Shown here: positions 25,375 through 34,332 of the stretch, one piece after another | Position numbering within the stretch: the stretch's first letter is position 1 | Layout of the letters: the number at the start of each line of letters is the position of its first letter | Translations under genes and position numbers: made by a program | The notes under the pieces: model-generated | Databases searched by the model: none | Seen by the model: the letters and a program-made list of their open reading frames with translations, nothing else | Told to the model about the DNA's origin: nothing | Source: Hyphococcus sp. | Lineage (GTDB): Bacteria; Pseudomonadota; Alphaproteobacteria; Caulobacterales; Parvularculaceae | Direction of reading: 5' to 3' | Length of the DNA stretch: 47,189 nucleotides | NCBI GenBank assembly: GCA_028285645.1 | Contig: JANQOV010000041.1 | Location: 1-47,189 of the forward strand

Positions 25375-25841
25375 ACGAAAAGGAAAAAGAAGAACGCTAT
25401 ACGGAAGTCGCCAAAGAAATCGCCGCCGTCATCGAAGGCGAAACCAATCTGACCGCGCGCATGGCGACGGTCTCCAATATCCTGCACCACGCCTTCGACC
25501 ATTATTTCTGGACCGGCTTTTACGTGGTCGATCCTGAAAAGCCCGACGAATTGGTGATCGGCCCCTATCAGGGAACCCTTGGCTGTCTGCGCATACCGTT
25601 CGGGAAGGGCGTATGCGGAACTGCGGCGGCGACCTGCGAGACGCAAGTGGTCGACGATGTGCACGCTTTCCCCGGGCATATCGCCTGCGACGCCCGGTCG
25701 GAATCAGAGATTGTCGTACCGGTACGTGATCAATCTGGCCAGCTGATTGCTGTGCTTGACGTCGATAGCGACAAGAAAGCCATGTTTGATACTGCAGACA
25801 AAGCTGGGCTGGAGGCCATCCTTCGCGCTACATTTGCTTGA
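25371..25841 (+). CDS. msrC: Free methionine-(R)-sulfoxide reductase (GAF domain)
   Basis: 156-residue GAF-domain enzyme that reduces free methionine-R-sulfoxide in the cytoplasm. Three cysteines, Cys72 (GTLGCLRIPFGKG), Cys82 (GVCGTA) and Cys106 (HIACDARSE), have the same spacing (10 and 24) as the catalytic and resolving cysteines of the E. coli enzyme. EIVVPV and LDVDSD close the fold. It is coupled to the gene upstream by a 4-nt overlap and followed 17 nt later by a Rieske oxygenase. Confidence 0.94.
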   Translation: MNEKEKEERYTEVAKEIAAVIEGETNLTARMATVSNILHHAFDHYFWTGFYVVDPEKPDELVIGPYQGTLGCLRIPFGKGVCGTAAATCETQVVDDVHAFPGHIACDARSESEIVVPVRDQSGQLIAVLDVDSDKKAMFDTADKAGLEAILRATFA

Positions 25842-25858
25842 GCGCGGAGGAACGACAA

Positions 25859-27034
25859 ATGAGCGAAACCGCGGCGCTAAAACCGCATATGAAACTCTTT
25901 GCGCGGTTGCGCGAGGAGACCAAAACCAACGCGCAGCCGTCATTGCCGCCGCGCTCGGAGATACCGGTCGATTTTTATCTCGATGAAAACTGGTTCGCCC
26001 GCGAGCGCGCAGAGCTGTTCGCAAAGACGCCAATCATTATCGGGCATGTTTCAATGCTGGAGCGCGCCGGCGATCACTTTGCGTTTGCCCATCTCGGCAA
26101 GCCGCTCTTGGTTGTGCGCGGTCACGATGATGTCGTCCGCGTATTTTATAATGTCTGCCGCCATCGCGGCATGCGGTTGGTAACGGAAGAAGGCGTCGCT
26201 CGTCGCCCGAGCTTTGTCTGCCCCTATCATCATTGGGCCTATGACCTTGACGGCTCGCTCAAGAACGCGCCGTTGCCGGAAACATTCGAGGGCCATGACC
26301 TGTCTTGCCGCGGTCTAAAGCCGGTTCGCGCTGAAGTGCGGCACGGGTTTATCTGGGCGCTGCTTGATGACGATGGGTCAATCGATCTGGACGGCTTTCT
26401 TGGAGAGATAAACGACGACCTGGAAGCTTTCGACATCAAGTCACAAGTCTTTTTCCGGCAAACGACGACAACAAAAAAAGCCAATTGGAAGCTCATCGTC
26501 GAAGCCTTTCAGGACGGCTATCACGTTACGCGGCTGCATCAGAAAACGGTCGGTTCGATGTTCATGGATGCGCGGGCGGCGATGGATCGCGTCGGCGTTC
26601 ATCTGCGCGCCGCCGTGGCGCGCGCAGACTTTGCGGAAATTCTGGAAGCCCCGCCCGACCAGTGGAACGATCGCCTGCATACGTCCTTCGCGCATTTTCT
26701 TTTTCCCAACACGATCATTGTCATCCACCCCGACTATGTGAGTCACCTTGGGCTCTATCCGCAGGCGATTGACGAGACGACCGTCGTGCATACCTGCCTT
26801 ATTCCGAAAAAGCCGAAGACCGACAAAGAAAAGGGCCACTGGGAACGCGCCTTCGACATTATCGAAAACGGCGTCTTTCAGGCGGAAGACTTCTTTGTCT
26901 GCGAGAATGCGCAAATCGGATTGGCTTCCGGCGCCAACGAAACGTTATTACTGGGCGCGCAGGAGTACGGCATCGCTCTCTTTCACGATATTTTGCGAGA
27001 CGCGATGGGGCCGTTTCAATCTGGCGCCCGATGA
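25859..27034 (+). CDS. Rieske aromatic ring-hydroxylating oxygenase, alpha subunit
   Basis: 391-residue terminal oxygenase. The Rieske cluster ligands are Cys100-x-His102 and Cys121-x-x-His124. The mononuclear iron site is in EAFQDGYHVTRLHQ (the Asp and two His), linked to the Rieske centre by the bridging Asp. Start 25859 is supported by GGAGG 8 nt upstream; the earlier ATG-like start overlaps the previous gene. No beta subunit, ferredoxin or reductase gene is adjacent, so this belongs to the alpha-only class that borrows electron carriers. The substrate could be aromatic, a quaternary amine or a sterol-like compound; context does not say. Confidence 0.9.
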   Translation: MSETAALKPHMKLFARLREETKTNAQPSLPPRSEIPVDFYLDENWFARERAELFAKTPIIIGHVSMLERAGDHFAFAHLGKPLLVVRGHDDVVRVFYNVCRHRGMRLVTEEGVARRPSFVCPYHHWAYDLDGSLKNAPLPETFEGHDLSCRGLKPVRAEVRHGFIWALLDDDGSIDLDGFLGEINDDLEAFDIKSQVFFRQTTTTKKANWKLIVEAFQDGYHVTRLHQKTVGSMFMDARAAMDRVGVHLRAAVARADFAEILEAPPDQWNDRLHTSFAHFLFPNTIIVIHPDYVSHLGLYPQAIDETTVVHTCLIPKKPKTDKEKGHWERAFDIIENGVFQAEDFFVCENAQIGLASGANETLLLGAQEYGIALFHDILRDAMGPFQSGAR

Positions 27035-27052
27035 TCCTTGGGGAATCTAAGC

Positions 27053-27592
27053 TCAGTAATCGTCTTCGTCTGCATTAACGCGCCGGCGCTGGGTTTCGCG
27101 CAGGGCGGATTTGGCGTTCTCGATAATCTTCCGTAGCCGGATGGGATCATCGAGATCGGGCAATGTGATGACGCCGACTCCAGTGCCACGCAGGACGAGC
27201 TTGCCGTATCCCAGGAACCTTCCCCAGATGGATTGTTCAAGAGTGATTTCCTCGATCTTGCTGAGGCTAACTTCTTGCGTGTGCCGTGCGAGCAGTCCGG
27301 TTTTATAGACAAAGCGATAGCTTGTGACGACGATTTCCGTGGTGACTAGAATGATAATGTGGTTGATCAGGATGATCGTTCCCGCAAGGCCGGCAATCCC
27401 GGCTGACCACCAGCCGACCCGCAGCTCTTCGAAGGGAACCCCGGCGGCGAACTGAATGAAGAAGAACATCGCGAGCGCCCCGGCGCCAATCGCAAACCAC
27501 ATCACTGGAAAGAAACTATAGGTCCAGTTGAAATTCGCGCGGTGAACGATCTCTTCGCCGCTCGCCAGCGTCTTTTCTACATAGCCAGACAT
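27053..27592 (-). CDS. PH-domain membrane protein (YdbS/bPH2 type)
   Basis: 179-residue protein. Two membrane helices (about 26-47 and 61-85) precede a bacterial PH-like domain with EIVVTSYRFVYKTGLLARHTQEVSL-type core (conserved T-x-x-R and SKIEEI segments), the pattern of the YdbS/bPH2 family. Function is unknown; a membrane-stress role is known for some relatives. It converges with the Rieske oxygenase gene (18-nt gap) and diverges from ettA. Confidence 0.88.
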   Translation of the reverse strand: MSGYVEKTLASGEEIVHRANFNWTYSFFPVMWFAIGAGALAMFFFIQFAAGVPFEELRVGWWSAGIAGLAGTIILINHIIILVTTEIVVTSYRFVYKTGLLARHTQEVSLSKIEEITLEQSIWGRFLGYGKLVLRGTGVGVITLPDLDDPIRLRKIIENAKSALRETQRRRVNADEDDY

Positions 27593-27756
27593 GATGCCCT
27601 ATCCCCACAATCGTCTTGTTCTGACACTCCATATAGGGTCTTGCTGAGGCAAGGGAAACAATTCACGCGTTGAAATGCGGTCATTTGCGCGATAAGAGGC
27701 GCGGCTGTTCCCCGCTTGCAACGTACCTCAACCCTTTTCAGGAGCCCCAGAGCCCA

Positions 27757-29424
<1,668 letters not shown>

Positions 29425-29441
29425 GCCGGTTGCCGCAACGA

Positions 29442-29459
29442 TATCCGCGATAGCGGATA
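29442..29459. other. Hairpin overlapping the amidohydrolase ribosome site
   Basis: TATCCGC-GATA-GCGGATA is a perfect 7-bp stem with 4-nt loop whose 3' arm runs into the AGGGG that serves the next start codon (29470). There is no T-run, so it is not a standard terminator of ettA; it could tune translation of the amidohydrolase. Confidence 0.35.
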
Positions 29460-29469
29460 GGGGCTTGTC

Positions 29470-30744
29470 ATGAGGGTTTTCGCGTTTCTTGCTGCGATGT
29501 GTTTTGGGCTGCCGGCGTTCGCCGCGCCGACTTACTTGACCGCCGACCGCCTGATCGATCCTGCGTCCGGCCGGGTGATTGAGGGTCCGGCGCTCCTCAT
29601 TGAGAACGGGAAAGTGACGCAGCGCGGCACGCGCGCGAGTCTCGCCGTCCCTGCGGGCGCCGAGACGATTGACCTTGCGGGCAAGACAATCCTGCCGGGC
29701 TTCATCGACATGCACACCCATCTTCTCGGGTCCGCGACCAAGGGAAGGGGCTATCAGGGGCTTCAGTTTTCAAAAGAGCGCCGCGTGGTCTGGGGCGTCA
29801 TGCACGCCGAAAGAACGCTGATGGCGGGGTTTACGACGGTGCGCAATGTCGGCACGCGCGGTTACGGATCTTTGGCTTTGCGCGATGCGATCAATGCGGG
29901 CGAAGTGCAGGGCCCGCGGATGTTCGTGGCGGGCCCGCCAGTCGGGATTATCGGCGGCCATTGCTCTGACAATAATCTTTTGCCGCCAGACTATGAAGAC
30001 TATGGCCACGCTGTTGCGACGGGTCCTGACGAAATGCGCGCGAGAGTGCGCCAGAACATCAAATATGGCGTTGACCTCATCAAGACCTGCTCGACGGGCG
30101 GTGTTCTTTCCAAAGGAACGAAACTGGGCTCAACCCAAGGGACGATTGATGAACTCACTGCGATTGCCGACGAGGCGCATGCGCGTGGTCTCAGAGTTGC
30201 GGCCCACGCCCATGGCGCAGAAGGCGTCAAAAACGCGATCCGCGCCGGCATCGATACGATCGAGCATGCAAGCTATATCGATGATGAAGGGATCCGTATG
30301 GCGAAGCGCGCGGGGACTTATTTGTCCATGGACATCTACAACACCGAGTTCACGCTGGCGAGCGGCGAAAAGTACGGTGTCTTGCCGGAGTCGCTCGAAA
30401 AAGAGCGCCAAGTGGGTCAAATCCAACGTGATAATTTTCGCAAAGCGGTAGAAGCCGGCGTGAAAGTGGTGTTCGGCTCCGATTCCGGCGTTTATCCGCA
30501 TGGGGATAATGCCAAGCAATTCTCACGGATGGTGCAATTTGGCATGACGCCGATGCAGGCGCTGAACGCTGCGACCGCGCTCGCCGCTGAAGCGCTCGGC
30601 AAGGAAGGAGAGCTTGGCTGCATAGAGGCCGGTTGCGCCGCCGACATTGTTGCAGTTGAGGGCGACCCCTTGGCGGACATCTCGGTTTTGGAAAACATTG
30701 AATTTGTCATGAAAGCGGGCGAGGTTTTCAAAGGCGTCAAATAG
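29470..30744 (+). CDS. Exported metal-dependent amidohydrolase
   Basis: 424-residue amidohydrolase-superfamily enzyme with a signal peptide (MRVFAFLAAMCFGLPAFA, cleavage before APTY). The metal ligands are the HTH in PGFIDMHTHLLGS (about 82-84 of the precursor), a Lys in GVDLIKTCSTGG, His in VAAHAHGAEG and IEHASYID, and Asp in FGSDSGVYPHG. This is the imidazolonepropionase-like / Xaa-Pro dipeptidase branch, probably hydrolysing peptides or cyclic amides in the periplasm. It follows ettA by 45 nt and precedes a DUF5996 gene by 9 nt. Confidence 0.9.
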   Translation: MRVFAFLAAMCFGLPAFAAPTYLTADRLIDPASGRVIEGPALLIENGKVTQRGTRASLAVPAGAETIDLAGKTILPGFIDMHTHLLGSATKGRGYQGLQFSKERRVVWGVMHAERTLMAGFTTVRNVGTRGYGSLALRDAINAGEVQGPRMFVAGPPVGIIGGHCSDNNLLPPDYEDYGHAVATGPDEMRARVRQNIKYGVDLIKTCSTGGVLSKGTKLGSTQGTIDELTAIADEAHARGLRVAAHAHGAEGVKNAIRAGIDTIEHASYIDDEGIRMAKRAGTYLSMDIYNTEFTLASGEKYGVLPESLEKERQVGQIQRDNFRKAVEAGVKVVFGSDSGVYPHGDNAKQFSRMVQFGMTPMQALNAATALAAEALGKEGELGCIEAGCAADIVAVEGDPLADISVLENIEFVMKAGEVFKGVK

Positions 30745-30753
30745 GAGCGAACG

Positions 30754-31695
30754 ATGACAACTTGGCCCGATATTCCCTTCAGACCCTGGGCCGAGACCTG
30801 CGCCGCGCTTCATCTCTACACGCAAATCGCCGGTAAATACCGCCTCGCCAAGACGCCCTGGGTCAATCATTCCTGGCACGCAACATTTTATGCCACGCCG
30901 CGCGGTCTGACGAGCGGGTTAACACCTGACGGACCCGGCGTTGAAATCGTGTTTGACCTGATCGATCACGAGGTCGTCGCAACCGCAGGCGACGGCGTGT
31001 CCGCCAGTTTTCCCATCGCGCAGTCTTCAGTTGCGGCGTTTTTCGATGCGTTCCGATCGCTTGTTCGCGATGTCGGCGGCGACCCGACCATCCACGGCAC
31101 TCCGAATGAAATTCCAGATCCGGTGCCGTTTGCGAAAGATCATGCGGAGCGTCCCTACGACGCGGATGCGGTGACGCGCTTTCACCAAGCGCTTGTCGCG
31201 ATGGACGCAGTGTTTAAAGAATTTCGCACGGGGTTTCTTGGCAAAGTCAGTCCGTCGCATCTGTTCTGGGGAAGTTTTGATCTTGCGGTGACGCGCTTTT
31301 CGGGCCGCGACGCGCCGCTGCATCCCGGCGGCATTCCTGCATTGCCTGACGATGTTACGCGTGAAGCCTATAGCCACGAGGTGTCGTCGGCGGGTTTTTG
31401 GCCTGGCGGCGGGCCTTTCGACGGGCCAGCGTTTTACTCTTACGCATATCCAAAGCCGAACGAGTTTGAAAAGGCGCCCATTGAGCCGGCCGATGCTTTT
31501 TGGTCTGAGGAAGCAGGGGAATTTATTTTGCCTTACGATGTCGTTCGGACGTCATCGAATCCGGAAGCTGTGTTGATGGCTTTTTTGCAATCGACCTACG
31601 ACGCCGCCGCCAATCTTGGAGGATGGGATCGCGCCGCCCTTGATTGTCCGCTCGGCGCGCTTGGCTTGCCACGACGCGTTGGCGAGGTTCGGTAA
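30754..31695 (+). CDS. DUF5996 family protein
   Basis: 313-residue protein of the DUF5996 family, unknown function. Recognisable segments are WAETCAALHLYTQIAGKYRL near the N-terminus, FGSFDLAVTRFSGR-like in the middle (SHLFWGSFDLAVTRFS), and a Pro/Phe-rich SAGFWPGGG stretch; several conserved His and Trp residues suggest an enzyme. No signal peptide. AGGAGC precedes the ATG, 9 nt after the amidohydrolase stop, so both are in one operon. Confidence 0.85.
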   Translation: MTTWPDIPFRPWAETCAALHLYTQIAGKYRLAKTPWVNHSWHATFYATPRGLTSGLTPDGPGVEIVFDLIDHEVVATAGDGVSASFPIAQSSVAAFFDAFRSLVRDVGGDPTIHGTPNEIPDPVPFAKDHAERPYDADAVTRFHQALVAMDAVFKEFRTGFLGKVSPSHLFWGSFDLAVTRFSGRDAPLHPGGIPALPDDVTREAYSHEVSSAGFWPGGGPFDGPAFYSYAYPKPNEFEKAPIEPADAFWSEEAGEFILPYDVVRTSSNPEAVLMAFLQSTYDAAANLGGWDRAALDCPLGALGLPRRVGEVR

Positions 31696-31772
31696 CAGGA
31701 CGTCCCTTCTCGGAACCCGATTTGCCCATTCGAATCTGAATAAATTCCACTAAAACAACTGGTTAAGAACGG

Positions 31773-31860
31773 TATTGGCGGCCTAAGACGGACATTTTGC
31801 CAATACGCTTCTGCATTGCCAAAAATTCGCATTGGCAAGGGACATTTCTCAGTGAAATGT
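31773..31860. promoter_or_regulatory. Three consecutive inverted repeats upstream of the LysM gene
   Basis: Within 90 bp there are three perfect 7-bp dyads: TATTGGC (31773) with GCCAATA (31799); TTGCCAA (31816) with TTGGCAA (31832); ACATTTC (31842) with GAAATGT (31854, loop TCAGT). TTGGC/GCCAA half-sites recur four times. They lie 42-129 nt before the LysM start codon. They may be operators or a structured 5' leader; no T-run follows any of them. Confidence 0.4.
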
Positions 31861-31901
31861 GCTATTAACCATGCTGAGAATCTTTCGCGGAGGGGTTTGG
31901 A

Positions 31902-33044
31902 ATGCGTCTGAAGACAATGGTGAAACTATCCGGCCTGTGCGGCGTCGCTATGGCGGCGGCTGCGGTTACGCCGGCGGCGGCCAATCGCTGCGGCAATAGC
32001 GTTGCGGTCGATTCGCCGACGACGCTGGTCGAAATCGCCCGGCGCTGCAACGTCAATTTGTCGGAGCTTTACGAGGCCAATCCCGGCGTTGATCCGAGCA
32101 ATGTGCGTCCGGGCGAGCATTTGGCGGTGCCCGACGAACGTGACCGTCTTGGCGCTGCGTCTCCGTCACCTCAGCCCGTTGCGCCGACGTCCGATAACTC
32201 TAATACGAACTATGATCCGCCAGCCATCGCGCATCCTTTCATCGCCAGTTACGATGCGCCTGTCTCCGATGACAGCGACATCCGCGGCGTCTACGAAGTC
32301 GAAGATGTGTGGCGCCCGAGCGATGTGAAAACCCATCGGGTTCGCATTCGGGATGCGCGGGTCAGCCGCGAGTCGCCGGTTTGGCTCGCCTCTTCGGGAC
32401 GCAGCGGCGGTCACTACGTAACCCACGACCGGATGACGTTTCAGGAGCGCTCGAAAATCCACATCGCAGCAGCGACGAACTCCATTCGCACAAATGCGGG
32501 CCCGGTTTATGTCGCTGACACCAAGCTGATCGAGTGCCCGACCCTGCGCGATGAAAAAGGCGCCAAAATCCATCAGGTGCAAAATATCATCTCAACCCCA
32601 AGTGCGACTTATGTTGAAGTCGCCGAAACAAAGTCCGGGCAAGTTGATTGCACATTGTTCGGCGCAACGTCCGCCAAGGCGCAATCCATCGCCTTTAAGA
32701 TGAGCGATCTGCAGGGAACTCAAAAAGGCGTGCCGCCTGCGGTTTTCACCAACAAGCAGGTGACGCCTGTTATGGGCGCTACGGTGAAAAGCGTTGGTAA
32801 TGCGCACTTATCGAGCGCCAATTTTGCGCTGCAAGGCGATGTTGTCGCTGTGAGCGACGGTTGCCTTATCATGCGCACCGCAACAAATGACATTTGGCGG
32901 CTGGCCGCAGCCCCGCCCTCAGGCGATCTCCTCGGCAAGAATGTCACCGTCTGGGGAACCGCAGCGGGCGTTGGCGCCTGCGGCGCAGGTCCTGCGATGA
33001 TCGTCAGCCACGCGGTTTATGCAGAGCCCGTGAAAGCAGACTAG
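31902..33044 (+). CDS. Exported LysM-domain protein
   Basis: 380-residue exported protein. A signal peptide (hydrophobic GLCGVAMAAAAVTPAAA) is cleaved near residue 28. A single LysM domain follows (about 36-77: LVEIARRCNVNLSELYEANP to VRPGEHLAVP), which would bind peptidoglycan. A proline-rich linker leads to a domain of about 270 residues of unknown type with several Cys residues, partly beta-rich. CGGAGGGG gives a strong ribosome site. It has its own repeat-rich upstream region and a strong terminator behind it, so it is monocistronic. Confidence 0.85.
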   Translation: MRLKTMVKLSGLCGVAMAAAAVTPAAANRCGNSVAVDSPTTLVEIARRCNVNLSELYEANPGVDPSNVRPGEHLAVPDERDRLGAASPSPQPVAPTSDNSNTNYDPPAIAHPFIASYDAPVSDDSDIRGVYEVEDVWRPSDVKTHRVRIRDARVSRESPVWLASSGRSGGHYVTHDRMTFQERSKIHIAAATNSIRTNAGPVYVADTKLIECPTLRDEKGAKIHQVQNIISTPSATYVEVAETKSGQVDCTLFGATSAKAQSIAFKMSDLQGTQKGVPPAVFTNKQVTPVMGATVKSVGNAHLSSANFALQGDVVAVSDGCLIMRTATNDIWRLAAAPPSGDLLGKNVTVWGTAAGVGACGAGPAMIVSHAVYAEPVKAD

Positions 33045-33069
33045 ACACAGCGTTTCCTATTCTTCGGGG

Positions 33070-33108
33070 CCGGCGCCTTTGAACGAGGCGCCGGTCTCTC
33101 TGTTTTTT
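33070..33108 (+). terminator. Rho-independent terminator of the LysM gene
   Basis: CCGGCGCCT (33070-33078) pairs with AGGCGCCGG (33086-33094) around a 7-nt loop; a run of six T follows at 33103-33108, 8 nt after the stem. It starts 25 nt after the LysM stop. The following 33109-33321 holds no gene that I can support. Confidence 0.85.
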
Positions 33109-33321
33109 AATGTCGCCCGGTAAGACAACTCAGGCGCGTTTTCGTCGATAGTCCGCGCGCTTCTCGGAATAAACCTGTCAGTGCAACGCAACCCAAACGC
33201 GATTGTCGGGAGGTCAGCGTCGCATCACCGTCGTGAAATCGCCCCATAGCTGGCCAGAATTGTGCTTAAGTATGAGCAACGGCTTGGGACGCAGTGGAGA
33301 GAGGCGCAGCAGGTCAGACCG

Positions 33322-34260
33322 ATGCGAATTGGCGGATTTGAAACGCGGGTAAGAGCGACCGTAAAGCAGCAGATCGAAGCGCGGCTTGATGATGCGGCGC
33401 GTGATTATCTGCGCGACAGCGTTTTGTCCAATGTCGATTTTTTAAAACCCGAAGGCGAGGCAGCGCTGGTTGCGCCGACTTCCGTCTCCTGGCGGATCTT
33501 CAAGAATCCCGTAGCGCTATTTGTCGGCGGCGTAACGGCTGTGATCCTTGAATTTGCCGAACCGCGGGTGCGGTCGGGTGTGTGGGATCATTCAACATTT
33601 CGCACCGATCCAGTCACGCGTCTTAAACGTACTGGTCTGGCCGCCATGGTGACGGTCTATGGCGCAAGAAGCATTGCAACGCGCATGATCGAGAGCGTTA
33701 ATCGCATGCACGCCCGGGTCGCCGGCGTAACGCCTTCTGGCGAAGGCTATTCCGCAAGCGATCCTGAGCTGTTGCGATGGGTGCAGGTGACGGCGTCCTT
33801 CGGGTTTCTTGAAGCCTATAACGCTTACGTCGCGCCCTTGAGCGATGAAGATCGCAATCGCGCCTACGCCGAAGCGCAAACAACGGCGAAGCTCTATGGC
33901 GCAGAAGGTGCGCCGACATCGGTTGCCGAACAACAGGCGCTTTTCAAAGCCATGACGCCGTGCTTTGAGCCGTCAGAAATCATCTTTGAATTCCGCAACA
34001 TCATGCGCAAGGCGCCGGCTTTGCCGCAGCCAGCCCAGCTTGCACAACGCACATTGGTCCGCGCCGCCATTGAGCTTGTGCCGAATGAGATCCGTGAGAT
34101 CCTTGGTCTCGACTGGCGCTATGGTCTGCGCCCATTCGAGCGGCAATTGGTCGAGCGCATGGGCGCCCGCGCTGACAGAATCCTGTTGCCTTCGAGCCCG
34201 CCGGTGCAGGCTTGTGAGCGGCTCGGCCTGCCACGGGATTATCTTTATCCAAAACGATAA
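33322..34260 (+). CDS. MpaB/Lcp-type oxygenase family protein (DUF2236)
   Basis: 312-residue member of the DUF2236 / oxygenase-MpaB family, heme-related proteins whose characterised members include latex-clearing protein and the fungal MpaB oxygenase. WRIFKNPVALFVGGVTAVILE and the WDHSTFRTDPVTRLKRTG segment are typical of the family. Start ATG 33322 has an AGG-containing site upstream; a GTG at 33262 with no ribosome site is the alternative. There is no signal peptide. Substrate unknown. It stands alone between the LysM terminator and purL. Confidence 0.85.
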   Translation: MRIGGFETRVRATVKQQIEARLDDAARDYLRDSVLSNVDFLKPEGEAALVAPTSVSWRIFKNPVALFVGGVTAVILEFAEPRVRSGVWDHSTFRTDPVTRLKRTGLAAMVTVYGARSIATRMIESVNRMHARVAGVTPSGEGYSASDPELLRWVQVTASFGFLEAYNAYVAPLSDEDRNRAYAEAQTTAKLYGAEGAPTSVAEQQALFKAMTPCFEPSEIIFEFRNIMRKAPALPQPAQLAQRTLVRAAIELVPNEIREILGLDWRYGLRPFERQLVERMGARADRILLPSSPPVQACERLGLPRDYLYPKR

Positions 34261-34332
34261 AGCGCGCTCGTCATTGCGTGGGTTTCGCAACCGGCTTAAA
34301 GGGTGCGGTCATGATTACTGCTGGAACGCCGC

